Of a DNA stretch of 64,000 bases, positions 43,912 to 55,144 are shown one piece after another. A program made the translations under genes and the position numbers. A model generated the notes under the pieces. It was not told the origin of the DNA, did not search any database, and saw only the letters and a list, made by a program, of their open reading frames with translations. Each line of letters begins with the position of its first letter. The first letter of the stretch is position 1. This stretch comes from Pycnopodia helianthoides (Eukaryota; Echinodermata; Asteroidea; Forcipulatida; Asteriidae), in the NCBI GenBank assembly GCA_032158295.1, contig CM063256.1, forward strand, positions 12,074,953-12,138,952, read 5' to 3'.

Positions 43912-44227
43912 AGGGCTAGAATTTGGCGAAAAACCCACAAGACTGCAGATTTACTGGACCGAAATTTTGAGTACAAGACCAGAATTGAAGTGAGAAGAAA
44001 AAATGAACTGTATGAATTTTAAAAGCACTACTAACATGCTAGAAGATTTATCTCATTGTATATTATGGGTAAGTAGTCTTCGATAATCAACATAATTGTA
44101 TTATCAGACTGAAAGTCAACATTTGAACATAAACACAAGACTGCCGGACTTGTCAGGACATGAGTTTACTGGCCCGATGCTAAATCACTGGCCTCGGGCC
44201 AGCGTCCAGTGTAAAATTCGAGCCCTG
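43912..44227. mobile_element. MITE family E, copy 1 (NFYC 5' intron)
   Basis: CAGGGCTAGAATTTGGCG to AAAATTCGAGCCCTG, with CACAAGACTGCAGATTTACTGGACC and CTGCCGGACTTGTCAGGACATGAG blocks shared with 45313 and 49601. Confidence 0.7.
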
Positions 44228-44610
44228 ATAGGGCCTAATACCATGGGAATTGTGTTTTTCCAAACATGCTTTTGAATTTTTTCTTGATGCACACTTAAAC
44301 TTTCAGTTCTTAAAATTTTAAAAGTTCTTAAAATATTGACAAGAAAAATTATTTTTGGTCCAGTGACATTAGCTGGGCTTCAAAGTTCAAGTCTGAAACT
44401 CAATTTCATGACCCTGCTTACCGCAGAAGTCTGCGTTTACATCCCATAGAATCATATGCTATACATGGTGTCATAAGCTAAGAATTCTGGAGCTGTGCCA
44501 TGAAATTTAGCCCTGTTGTCTGGCGGAAATTTTCTTGATAATTGAGCCCTGCTCGGGCAGTGTCTCAATGATAATGATGATGATGGCAATATGTCTGTTT
44601 TATTCAAGCC

Positions 44611-47600
44611 ATGGAGGAAACAACGATTTCTGACGATGCTTCGTCAGCTCGGCAGGCACACGAAAACTTCTGGATACAACAGACTGACAACATCAGTAAC
44701 ATGAAATATGTGAGTTGCTACATTTGTGTGTTTATTTTTAGGTTGGGTTCCTAATACTATAGTGGCATAGCTACACCAACCCCCCCCTCCCCTTTTTGAA
44801 ATCTTGACCTTTGAGATTAGAAATAGCTGATTTTGTATTATTTTATAATCTTTTGTAGTATTTTCAATCTTTTGTTTTTCAATAGGCTAATTTTTTTTTA
44901 TTTGTTTTACAACCACTTCGGCTTATCTTTTGATTATTTTAGTTATTGGCATGTGCTAGAAAAAGGCTTGTGTGAGAAAAGACCTCTAAAAAAAACAGAA
45001 AATCCACCTTGTGCCCCCCTAAATTGTTACTCTATTTTTTTGCTGCTGGTCCCCATTAAACCAATCCATCAAGTAAGGCCCCAGCAGTGGCTAATCTTAT
45101 TCTCAACTGCAGGCCTGCAATTTCATCTTTAAAAGGGCAGGGCCATTCTCATTTTGCAAAAGGGCACTTTTGTTAGGAATTCTTAAAGTCTGTGGGCAAA
45201 CTGTTGAAGGGACACTGAGGCCATGACCAGGGCAACAGAGGCCAGGGCCCCTGTGTGATTCCAGGCCTGCAAATGCGATGGCAGTTAAAGCTAATCTGTT
45301 AAATGAGATACTCGGGCTCGAATTTTGGGGAAAATCCACAAGACCACATGACTTGTATCTCAAAATGTTTACTGGACCAGAATTAATTTTACAAGACCAG
45401 TTCATACTAAGAAAAGACTTCCTTGCACAGTTTAACTTGCATTTAATTGAACAGGCACTAAGACATACAAGAGAAGATTTACCTCATTTGTCTTTAAGGG
45501 TGTTACGTATATTTCAAATCATTACTCAAAGTCAACATTTGAACATAATTTGTTTCTGTTCAAGATATTACAGAGAGAGGTACATGTACATGAATTGTTA
45601 TTGAATTGAAAACACAAGACCGCCGGACTTGTCTGGTCATGAGTTTACTGGCCCAATGCTAAAATCTCGGGCCTGCGGTCCAGTGTCAAATTCAAGCCCT
45701 GGTACGTGTACTTGTCCCTGCTCCATGCCCATACTAAAATGTGCTTTTTTATTTCATAATAATGGTATTTTTAAAACATATTTTTCTTCTGTTTGTAATC
45801 TGGTTTTCACTGAATTTGTTTTCACAATTGAATTAAGTAATTTAAATTTGGCAAATCTTTCTGCAGACCGACTTCAAAACCCAGGAGTTACCGTTAGCAA
45901 GAATCAAGAAAATCATGAAACTGGATGACGAAGTCAAGGTATATAAATTTGTTTGTTTATTTGGAAATTATTGTTTGGTTTTTGCGTATTCATTTTTTTC
46001 CTGTTTAATCTATGTATTGTTGTAAAATTACATATAGTTGTATAAGAATAGATTATAGATTTATCAGCTATTGATCACCAATAATTGGCAATAGATATGC
46101 AGCGATATAGGCTGGCGCGTGCAGCGCGCCGCACCTGCTACGTGATTATTAATACGTGTGCGCGATATAAAGAACGCCTTGTTTATATCGAGCACCTGCA
46201 CCTTTTGCGCTAGCGCCCTCTTTGGCGTAGTGCGTCAAGTTGTCTGCCACGCTACACGCTAAAACGCTACCATATTAATTAATGGATTTTATCGTAATTG
46301 TTCTGGATCGAATGTTATGTTCTCTATTCCTAGTAAAACATGTTGTGTTAACCCTAAAGAACCCAAGTCCTACAATATCCTCATTGCCAAAGTGCAGGAT
46401 TGTGAAGGATTTGGGCTATTAGGGATCTGCAACACAGGAGGATTTCGAAGGCTTTGGGCTAAAATGAGTTTTTGTTAGGGTAGGATTTCGCAGGACTTGC
46501 GCTACCGGGCTGTTTTTACATAGGAGGATTTTGAAGGTTTTATGTATTATGCAGCTTAGGCAAAATAGGATTCTGAAGGTTTTGGGCTTTTTTGACATTT
46601 TTTGACTCCCTAACTTCTGTCTCAAAAGGATTTTGAAGGATTGGGCTAATATGTATACTTACAATAAGTTGAAGGATATTGAAGGATTTGGGCACTTTAG
46701 GTTTATTACCACTTTAATCCGAAGGATATTGAAGGATTTGGGCAGTATGTTTACCCAAGGGTCTAGTCTGTTAGGGTTAATATAAAAGGCTGTGGAACAT
46801 AAAACATAGTAGTTCTTGCTCGGATACTGAAGTAGTCGGACCTGACCGTCCGATAATAAATCGTTGATTCCACACTGTGATTCTGTCCGTGTTAACTTAA
46901 TCCAGGTTCTCAAGTCTCCCGCGAACGAATTCACAACAGTATAATAGAAGTGTTTTGTGGCAAGATTTGTTTGTTTTAGGGGTAGAGGTAATAGGGGTCG
47001 AGGGCGAGTGAAATTGACGTGTTGGGATCCATCATTGCCAGGCCTGTAATTTCATCTTGGAGAGGGCAAGGCCATTTTCGTTTTGCACTTCCTTTGGAAA
47101 ATCTCAAAGTCTATGGCCTCTGTATATTTCAAGACCCTCTATTGCATTTTAATTTTATTTTACATGTGATTAGGGTAGCGTAGTTTTTGCTTCCCCTGCC
47201 TTTCAACTATTACTTATGTGGACCCTGATTCGGATCTCACACCGAATCTGAACCTTGCATGTGGACTGGGTTTTCAATGGTTTTGTTTTGTTGTGTGTTT
47301 TGTTTGTTTTTCTTGTATTGGTCGCCTTCCCAGTTAGTTTAGATTGTTACATAGGTAGGGTTAGAGGCGTCTGGTCTCCTGAAAAGATCAAAACATTACC
47401 AATGTCAGCAGGGATAGGCCTATATGTAATTGTAATAAGTGACTTTTAGTTCTCTGTTGGCAGGACAGACATATCCCTATACTGTGGTTTGGGCACTGGC
47501 CTTGTGACCAGTCTTTTTTCTTATCTTTGATTCTGTGCATTTTAACATGTGTAATGCGCTCTTGATCATTTGTGTGTAAGGGGCACAATATAAATTTTAA

Positions 47601-50600
47601 ATATTCTTATTATTACCTGATTGTGTGGGTTTTCCCTGTTATATGTGGTTTTCCTTCTAAACCTAAACATTTCTTCATCATTTTCTCAGTCCTACGAGTC
47701 ACAGCGCTAAGATACTTTTGAGAATTCCTTGGTTTCATTCCCAGGAAGATATATTCATCTTATAAATGCCAGTTTGACCATGAAATCAAATGCTTTTTTT
47801 TACTGTCCAGATGATAAGTGCCGAGGCCCCGGTGCTTTTCTCCAAAGCAGCTGAGATGTTCATTGCAGAACTTTCCCTCAGAGCGTGGTTGCATACAGAG
47901 GACAACAAAAGACGCACATTACAGGTGAAGATCAATTCAAACCACACAAATCCTCCGCATGTCTTCCCTTTGTTTTTGCTTGACTTTATTAGATCAGAGG
48001 GGCACTGTTGTTGTGATCACAGCGAGTCTGTGGCCAGACATTAATTGTTGAACTCTCACCCAGTTACTGCACACGCCCGCGCGTGAAGATTTCGTTTGTG
48101 ATGTGGCGGTCAACGCGTGCGAGTGTAGTCACTGGGTGAGAGTTCATGTTTCCATATCCGTCCACAAGCAGACTATGATTACAACGACAGTGCCCCTTTA
48201 ATTACAACTGGCCTGGAATTTCATCTTTGCGAGGCCAAGACCATTTGCATTTTGCAAGCAGGGCACTTCCATTGGAAAAATATGAAAGTCTATGGGAAAC
48301 TTTTGAAGGGGCACCAAGGCCAAGACCAGGGGCAACAGAGGCCATTGCCTTCGTGGCCTCTGTGTAATTCCAGGCTTGCACCAAGGCTAACCATGTCTGG
48401 CACAGTGGTGTTGTCAGGCTCTAAATTTTTAGAGGGGCAAAGAAATGGTTTGGGAGGCAATCAAATATCTCAATTCTAAATGTGTCAAAGATGTTAACAC
48501 CAACACTGGATAAAATAAACAAATCTAGCAATGTCTAGCAATGTTTGTTATCAAATAAAATAAGATTTTGATTCGGTGGGCCAACTGTGTGCTCAGAACC
48601 ACAATTGACTCTATTTTTATATTCAGTTTAAAGGTATTGTACACTTTTGGTAACAGCTCAAACTCAGTGTCCACATTTTGTGTGATTAAACATACAAACA
48701 TGTGAAAGTTTGAGCTCAATTGGTCATCGAGGTCACGAGAAAATAATGAAAAGAGATCTTATGTGTTTTCTGCTTTTTCAAATTATCGCGCGCGATAATT
48801 ACTATTGTTTTACTCGTTTCTCAGAAACGATAGCATTTTAGGCAGAAATATTTTAAGGAACCCTTTCTACCAGTACTTACTTTAAATCATGTAAGTTATG
48901 TGTGAATCTGTGAACATTGTGTTTTTCGATCTTACCAATAGTGTACAGGGCCTTTAAGTGTGGGTTTTGGGCTAACCTAATGACCCCTTGCAGGCACATC
49001 ACACGCAGCGACAGTGCCACACTCACCATTTTGGGAATCAACAAGTGTGTAAGTGGCACATTGCCTCAAATTCGTACTTCCCTGTTTAACAAACTGGGAC
49101 ATTGACTCCCAAACTCGCCCAGCCAAAATAATTGTGACAAAGGCAGAGTTGGATTGGGTCAAATAGGAGGGAAAGTCCTTTTTATTTTTTTATTTTTTTC
49201 GAGGGGGGGGGGGGGGAGAGGGTGCAGATGGCCCAGGTTGTTTCTAAAACCATGTGGCAGTGTTTTTATTTCCTTTTTGTTTTTGTTCTTGCGTAAACAG
49301 AGGAATGATATCGCCATGGCGATAACCAAGTGTGATCAGTTTGATTTCCTGATTGACATCGTCCCAAGAGATGAACTGAAAACTACAAAAAGAGCGGTGA
49401 GTGAGACTTGCACGAGATCCATGCCGTAATGCACATAACCATGAGATGCTTCTCTTCGACCAGGAGTAATAAATCAGGACATGTGAAAGTGATAAAAATA
49501 ACAACTTGTCTAAGGAGTGGCGTAAGCTGTGAGGTTTTCTGATAAATTAAGAATACCTTTGAGAGAAAAAAATCTTGTTTGTGGTTTGTGCCCTAAATTT
49601 AGGGCTCGAAATTTAAACTGGACTGCAGGCCAGGGACCAGTGGTTTTAGCGCTGGGCTAGTGAATACATAAACCAGACAAGTCTGGCAGTCTTGTGTTTT
49701 TCAATTGGTTAATAATACCTCACTGTCGAATATCTTTCATTTAGAAAGAAATGTTGTGCAAATGTTGACTTTGAGACCGTTAAGCATCTTTCAATTCTGT
49801 TGAGTATCGAAGCATACTTACCCATAAGACAAATGAAATCAATCTTTTCACAGTGCATGTTCAAGTTAAAACAGTTTACATGTGAAACTGTGTAGATATT
49901 TGTTTCTGATTTTGAAACTGGTCTTGTAAAAAACAAATCCGGTCCAGTAAAATATTTGAGCAACAAGCCCTGCGTTCTTGTGGATCACCCCCCCCCCTGT
50001 AGTTCGAGCCCTAAACTCCTCTATTTAGTTAAGCAGCTTTCCCAAATTACAGAAAAGCTGTTTACCAGAAAGCAAATTTCTGTGCTTACTATAGCGGAAA
50101 ATGTGCATAAGCAAAAGTGTCTGTCATAATTGCAAGGATGCCAGTTTTCCATCTAGCTTTTTCATATTTTCCTAAAGAAATCTGACGCTCCGGCTCTCAT
50201 CAGGCTGGAAAAAAGTTCCTTTACAGCACTTGCTCTCATAAATAGTCTTGGTTATCAAGACATTCATAAAAATCTGTCAAAGCAACCGCGTAATGCATCG
50301 GTATATTTCACCAACAGAGGGCGTATGCTTCCATTTTATGATCCTTGTGCAGTGCCCACTTGCGTTCGAGGGTTCTGGCGTGTAATAGACCGATCCATTA
50401 AGCCCCACCCCTTTAGCATATTGACCAATCACAGCATTGGCTGCCTCACCACTGCACACGTGTGCAGCACATGTGCGTCTCTCCAATGCCACACTCGCAA
50501 CATGAACGTGCGCGCTTTAAGTACGCGCGCACGCATGTTTACTTTTCTAATGGATTTTAGCGTGTCGGACTTTGTCGGACTTTCGGTAGCGTATAGCCAA

Positions 50601-53600
50601 GGTTGTGATTGGTCAACACGTAAGGGGCGGAGCTTAATGGATCTGTCTATAGACCCTTCCCATGATATTATGTAAATTGAACATCCCGCGTGCACACTTT
50701 CCCTACTGGTCGGCAAAATGAGTGAACATCACCCCTTTTTGTATGGGACTGATGGTGGCGTGACGAACAGGCATTTGTGCGTCTGCCTTGTGCACAACTC
50801 TATGGCGTTTGCCAACCAATAGTGTCTGTAGGCATGCGTGTATGTAATTAGCATATTTCATGGGAAGGGTCCATTGTAATGCATGCAAAGTAGCTCACTC
50901 ACCTTCTTACTTACTAGAAAGCTAGTGTTCATTTAATTTTGCTTCTGATAAGCTTTGTTCATGAATTAGAAACTGTACTAAGGGCTGCTTCGTATCAGCT
51001 GGAAACATTTGCTTACAGGCTTGGCCTCTGTCACAAATGTTTGATGCTGCGTACCGTGGAATTCTGGGCTTACGGCCCGTAGAAGTATGCACTTTAGAGG
51101 GCGCCGTAATAGCGAATAATTCAGTCCTAAACAGCGCCATGGAAATTGTCCTGGATGTGTCCGGAGGAAGTCGTAAGTTTTTGTTGTATTGTTTACCTTA
51201 GCAAGCAGCCATGATGCCAGACCAAGTCCAGTTATACTTTCAACTTTCTTTGTTTTGTTGTTTACATTAGGATGGTCAGGTGCAGCAAGCAGCCATGATG
51301 CCAGAGCAAGTCCAGTACTACTTTCAACTTTCCCAGAACCAGATAGCCCAGGCTTCTACGACAGGAGCCACTGCTGCCACTCCACAAAACCTGGGCACTC
51401 TCATTGCAACCACACAAGCGCAACAGGTGAGTCCAGGGCCAAATTTCATAGAGCTGCTTAAGCACAAAAAGTGGCTAAGTACAACAAAATTATGCTTACT
51501 AGACTAAGGTAACCAGCCAAAATACCATGCCACATGTACAATTTGAGACTGGTGTCCTGCTCATTTTTTTTAAGCAGAAAAATTGTTAAGCAATATTTTC
51601 TGCTTTAGCAGCTCTATGAAGTTGGCCTCAGGAATCAAAGACGGTACTCAAGAAATGTGTGAGCTCCTTCCAGTGTTGTGTGACTCGTACTCGAGTCACA
51701 GTGTTTTTATTAGACTCACGATGGTCTCAGACTTAGACTTGGACTCAGACTCGACCGTCTGAACTCGGACTGGAATACTGGATGTTTGTGACTCAGGACT
51801 CACTGGCAAATTGTTAAATTTATTAACTTCTTGCAAAACAGTGTGATTTCCATTGGGAATGGTTCTTACTGTTCAATGAGTTCAAAGACCTTCAGGGTTT
51901 CGTTAACATTTCAACCAGTCTCCAACTAGTTTTCATTAGGGGACTTTTTTTTAAATTAGTTTTAAAAAAATGTAAAAAAAAGATTGTTGTTGTGTGTTAA
52001 TTTTTTTTTGACAGGTTTTTATTTTAGTAATAATTTTGTGACAATTGATGCGAAGTTAAGACAAACAAATTGTTGTCTCCAGTAGTTTTAACAATTAGAT
52101 CGATATTTTGTCTGGTTTGGGTAATTTTTTAAAACATATTTTTAAACTTACGGAGCTCAGACCCGGACTCCCGTTTGTGACAATTGTATTGGACCAGTAC
52201 TTGACTAAAATAACTCTGGATTCAGAGTAGACTCTTACTTATCACTGAGGACTTGGAATCGGACTCAAGGATTGAGGTTTCAAATACAAGACTGCTGTCT
52301 TCTGCACATCTTTTAAGCAACATCCCTTTTCAGATTTCACACAATGAGATTGCAAAGCAGTCGCAAAAAGTACATCTAGAAGTGTATTTTTCTCTTTTTA
52401 CAAGAGTCAATCCTTTGCCACAATGTACTGGGATTTAAAAAAGCTTCATTCTCACCCACAATTCTTGTGTGAGTCAACATGCTAAGCAGATGTGAACTAT
52501 TTGACAGACTATTTGATGTTTGTTTAATGTCGCTAAGTGTGGATGGATTTGACTTTCTTGTGAAAATACCATGACGGTTTTTTGCTGCTTTGTCAGCAAG
52601 TAGAAACTGTATTCAGCTAAAACTTTCACATGTGACTTTTATTGTATCTTTCTTTATAATTTATTTAATAATCAGCACTACGTTGACAAAAACCAATCTA
52701 TGACCCTACCACGCAGGGTGCACACAATTAATGTCCACATTGGATTTTTGTTGTGCTTTATTCAGCAGCTGCAGACTGTACAAGTGACAGGAACGGATAC
52801 CACCGCGGCCCAGCTTGTACAAGCACAAGGCACTCCTATACAGCTCCAGCAAGCATCAGGCCAAGCAGCAGCAGGGAGCATCCAGCACATCATTACTAAC
52901 ACAGGAGAGATACAGCAGGTGAGTACTATGAGGCTGTCACTTTAATACTTGACTTGACCCCCTTGCTAAATGGCACTCCTGTTAAGATAAGTTCACATTT
53001 GTATTTGATTTTTACCCCTCAGCCCAATAGCTGAATGGGTATTGTCACTTCGGCGCCTTGCTGGCTTTTTTTTGTTTTTTGCTTTACGTTTCCGGAACAT
53101 AGCTCGAGTTGGAAGTGATATGTTGACTTGTAGCTTTAGTTGGGGGGAGAGGGTGCCCTTGGGAGGAGGAAAGTTGGGATTGTTTTGGGGGTGAAGAGCT
53201 CCAAGTCAAGGTCACGGTGACAAGTTGTAGTTAAACGGCTTGCGGATCGTAACTCCAGTTAGAAGTGCCATTTCGACTTGTAAATTGGGTGGCGGTTTCC
53301 CTTGGGGAAAGAAAAGTGGGAATTATGTGGGGGTGAAAAAGTCTAGGTCATGGTGGTGAGTTAATTCAATAGCTCAAATGACAAGGTGTCAGTGCTGGGG
53401 TGTAGGAACATGGTTTGGTGATATCTTTGTTGAGCTAGAATGTATTAAGGGGCTGAGAGGTTTCAACAGACCACGTCTCACCACGTCTCAACCCTCCTTC
53501 AACAACTCCACTGGCTTCCTATTCACGATTGTATCATCTTCAAGTTGTTAACAATCACATGTAAATGTTGCATTGAAACTGCTATCCCTTACCTTACTGA

Positions 53601-54757
53601 ACTTATCACTCCTTACCAGCCTAATCGCTTAGGGTATCATAAAGTTCTTAGTTGGCGTAAACACCAACTAAAAACCATATGTGTATTAAAGATACTAATT
53701 TATAAGTATTATTGGGCACAAAATAGTAGAAAAAATTGACGTTTTAAAGTTATTGAAGTGTGAGCAAGTTCTTGGTCATTTCTTAATTTGTTGTGACATT
53801 TTTGGTAGGTTCAGCTACCAGTTGGTCAGCAAATACAGTATGTAAGACAAGCCCAGGGACAGCAACAGCAACAGGGTCTACAGCAGACGGGTCAAGAGTT
53901 TGTCACCCAAATCTCTGGTTCTCAGGTCAGTATAGACTACTTTGCAAATACTCGGCACGCGTGTGTTAGCCATGCAATGAGGTGCATGCTGGTCTAGGTA
54001 ACGACAAAATTTGTCACTAGCTAGACCAGCATGCACGTCATTCCACGCCTAACGCACTCGCACTGAGTATTTGCGAAGTAGTCTATTTACGTCAGCTCCT
54101 TTTTTGCTCCCTCTCGTGATTGTGGCTTGTCGTGGCCGAGCGGTCAAGAGCACCGGACTCGAGCTCTGGTGTTCTGATCAGCGGAGTGTGGGTTCGAGTC
54201 CCGGGTCTTGACACTTGAGTCCTTCAGCAAGACACTTAACCATCCTTCGGATGAGACTTATATCTTGTGTACTCGGATTGATAGTGCTTGTTAAAGAACC
54301 CTGAACACTTATCGTGGAAGAGTAGGGGTTAACCCTGGTGTTTCTGGCTCACAAAGCAAGCATTCTTACAGGTTTCCTCAGGCTTGCAAGCTACAATGAT
54401 TAAGTACACTTATGACTGTATGAGGCATCCTTGGTTTCCAGAAATGTAAAATTATAATATTAAAAATTATTTGTCAGGAATTTCCCTGATTTCACAACTC
54501 AACCTTGAATTTAGTTTTATTTTTTATGGCATAAGCTTATCATCTAGTACTTATTTACCCTCCCCACCCTACCCCCCTCTCCCCTTATGTCCAAACCTAC
54601 TTTATTTGTGGTGAAGTGAAGAAAAAGTGTGGAACCACTTTTTATTTTTATTTCTTCATTTCTTTTGCAGCCTCCAATCTACCAGATTCAGACCCAGGCA
54701 GGTACACAGCAAGTATTCCTGCAACAACCGACAACAACGACAACGGCAACACAATAA
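44611..54757 (+). CDS. NFYC: NF-Y subunit gamma (NFYC / CBF-C / HAP5)
   Basis: Histone-fold subunit that dimerises with NFYB and, with NFYA, binds CCAAT boxes in promoters. Coding exons: 44611-44709, 45867-45938, 47811-47924, 49301-49396, 51271-51426, 52769-52918, 53809-53925 and 54671-54757; all junctions are phase 0, giving about 296 residues (human 335 in the common isoform). The exon containing the ATG begins at acceptor 44608. The histone fold spans residues about 41-121: [60 protein letters not shown] and [11 protein letters not shown] are almost unchanged from human. The rest is a Gln-rich activation region with the family word [10 protein letters not shown] (residues 220-229) and [13 protein letters not shown]. 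It acts in the nucleus. Its promoter has CCAAT boxes, so self-regulation is plausible. One substitution in a conserved block is ITKCDQFDF (human ITKFDQFDF). An AATAAA overlaps the stop codon region at 54753, and others lie downstream. Confidence 0.96.
45109..45270. mobile_element. MITE family F, copy in NFYC intron 2
   Basis: GCAGGCCTGCAATTTCATCTTTA to GATTCCAGGCCTGC; inner AGGGACACTGAGGCCATGACC block shared with 48208. Confidence 0.7.
45313..45700. mobile_element. MITE family E, copy 2
   Basis: CGGGCTCGAATTTTGGGGAAA to AAATTCAAGCCCT. It includes ACAAGACCGCCGGACTTGTC and TTTACTGGCCCAATGCTAAA. It ends 166 bases before NFYC exon 3. The 108- and 99-codon frames across it are not genes. Confidence 0.75.
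46345..46785. repeat. Degenerate array of GGATTTTGAAGGATTTGGGC, with inverted ends
   Basis: About nine imperfect copies of GGAT(A/T)TTGAAGGATTTGGGCT spaced 30-70 bases apart in NFYC intron 3. The ends TTAACCCTAA(AGA) (46350) and GTTAGGGTTAA (46780) are complementary, so the whole may be one element. Confidence 0.65.
47038..47120. mobile_element. MITE family F, left half
   Basis: CCAGGCCTGTAATTTCATCTTGGAGAGGGCAAGG (in parts) and CATTTTCGTTTTGCACTTCC; it stops at GTCTATGGCCTCTG. Confidence 0.5.
47172..47625 (+). mobile_element. tRNA-SINE with LINE-like tail, old copy
   Basis: An A-box-like TAGCGTAGTTTTTGC at 47176 and a worn B-box region near 47230 (GATTCGGATCTCAC) start it. The body includes ACTGGGTTTTCAATGGTTTT, and the 3' end has TAATGCGCTCTTGATCATTTG and CACAATATAAATTT...ATTATT, a LINE-type tail. 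Lies in NFYC intron 3. Confidence 0.5.
47998..48199. mobile_element. MITE with AGGGGCACTGTTGTTGTGATC ends
   Basis: AGGGGCACTGTTGTTG at the left and complementary CAACGACAGTGCCCCT at the right; inner arms TGAACTCTCACCCAGT / ACTGGGTGAGAGTTCA. It lies 73 bases after NFYC exon 4 and is followed at once by a family F element. Confidence 0.8.
48208..48376. mobile_element. MITE family F, reference copy
   Basis: TGGCCTGGAATTTCATCTTTG to GTAATTCCAGGCTTGC, with CATTTGCATTTTGCAAGC and GGGGCACCAAGGCCAAGACC between. Confidence 0.75.
48627..48957 (-). mobile_element. MITE family A, copy 5
   Basis: TTTAAAGGTATTGTACACTTTT to GTGTACAGGGCCTTTAAG, with a central palindrome TTATCGCGCGCGATAA (about 48784-48799). 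Confidence 0.8.
49601..50013. mobile_element. MITE family E, copy 3
   Basis: AGGGCTCGAAATTTAAACTGG to TAGTTCGAGCCCT. It shares GACAAGTCTGGCAGTCTTGTG and ATTTGAGCAACAAGCCCTGCG with the other copies and has a C-run near its right end. Confidence 0.75.
50384..50650 (-). mobile_element. MITE family C, copy 3
   Basis: AATAGACCGATCCATTAAGC to GCTTAATGGATCTGTCTAT, inverse in body order to 34936. A GTCGGACTTT word is doubled near 50567. It abuts the next MITE at 50650. Confidence 0.85.
50650..50873. mobile_element. MITE with AGACCCTTCCCATGA ends
   Basis: TAGACCCTTCCCATGATAT at the left pairs with ATATTTCATGGGAAGGGTCCA at the right, about 224 bp. It is directly adjacent to the family C copy. Confidence 0.7.
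51176..51245 (+). pseudogene. Partial duplicate of NFYC exon 6 with its acceptor region
   Basis: TTTTTGTTGTATTGTTTACCTTAG then CAAGCAGCCATGATGCCAG... (in parts) repeats the intron end and the first about 48 bases of exon 6 (51246-51330) with a few changes (GACCAAG for GAGCAAG, TTATAC for TACTAC). Used as an exon it would run into TAG at 51268-51270, so it is a dead or regulatory duplicate. Confidence 0.75.
51436..51629. mobile_element. MITE family G at an NFYC splice donor
   Basis: GGGCCAAATTTCATAGAGCTGCT at the left and AGCAGCTCTATGAAGTTGGCC at the right; it starts 10 bases after the exon 6 donor. Confidence 0.8.
52480..52718. mobile_element. Repeat family I, half copy
   Basis: CTAAGTGTGGATGGATTTGACTTTCTTGT..., CTTTCACATGTGACTTTTATTG, CACTACGTTGACAAAAACC and ATGACCCTACCACG match the right half of 55145-55628. 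It ends 51 bases before NFYC exon 7. Confidence 0.55.
53461..53650 (+). mobile_element. Non-LTR retrotransposon ORF2 relic (CR1/L2-like)
   Basis: Reads [18 protein letters not shown]...TCKCC then [15 protein letters not shown], the well known 'L..LHWLPV..RI.FK...L.YK...G.AP.YL.ELL..Y.P.R' region near the end of CR1/L2 ORF2. It is truncated on both sides and lies 160 bases before NFYC exon 8. Confidence 0.75.
53932..54085. mobile_element. Foldback MITE family D, copy 2, at an NFYC splice donor
   Basis: ATAGACTACTTTGCAAATACTC to GAGTATTTGCGAAGTAGTCTAT, with inner GTGCATGCTGGTCTAG arms; 6 bases after the exon 8 donor at 53925. Confidence 0.9.
54126..54475 (+). mobile_element. tRNA(Ser/Leu)-derived SINE
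   Basis: The best tRNA head in the window: A-box TGGCCGAGCGG (54133-54143) and B-box GGTTCGAGTCC (54191-54201), with TGTCGTG and CTTGACA able to form most of an acceptor stem. The tRNA-unrelated body (CTTCAGCAAGACACTTAACC, GGTTAACCCTGGTGTTTCTGG) and an AT-rich tail show it is a SINE and not a tRNA gene. It sits in NFYC intron 8. Confidence 0.75.
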
Positions 54758-55144
54758 AACAATTAAAGTAGTGTGATTTTTTTTTTTAAGAATACAAATT
54801 AAATATTTATTTGAACTCAATTCATCTTTCCATCTTGTACTGCAAAAGAAGAAAAAAATAATGCAACTTTTGTCCTGTTGAATGAATATGCCTTTATATG
54901 AATCTCATGTGAACTAAAAAAATAACAGAAATATCTGAATATTGTGTTCACATGGAAGATGACAGATTTTTTCCAAACACTTCTTTTGTTGTTATTATTG
55001 AAATCGGATTTCTGTATTATTGTCAATTCCTGAAATGGTTTTATTATAATTACTATCTCTGTGACTGGTTGTTGTTTTTTGAGTTGATATGTTCAAATCC
55101 TGTACTTTCCTAGAAACACTCGATGAAAATTTGGTTGTCGCACT

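Noticed and set aside
45278..45928. ORFs of 99-108 codons in NFYC intron 2
   Set aside because: They cover MITE family E; only the last bases are NFYC exon 3 in another frame.
54129..54210. Possible tRNA-Ser/Leu gene
   Set aside because: A and B boxes are good but the acceptor stem has a mismatch and a SINE body and tail follow; other window copies share the head.
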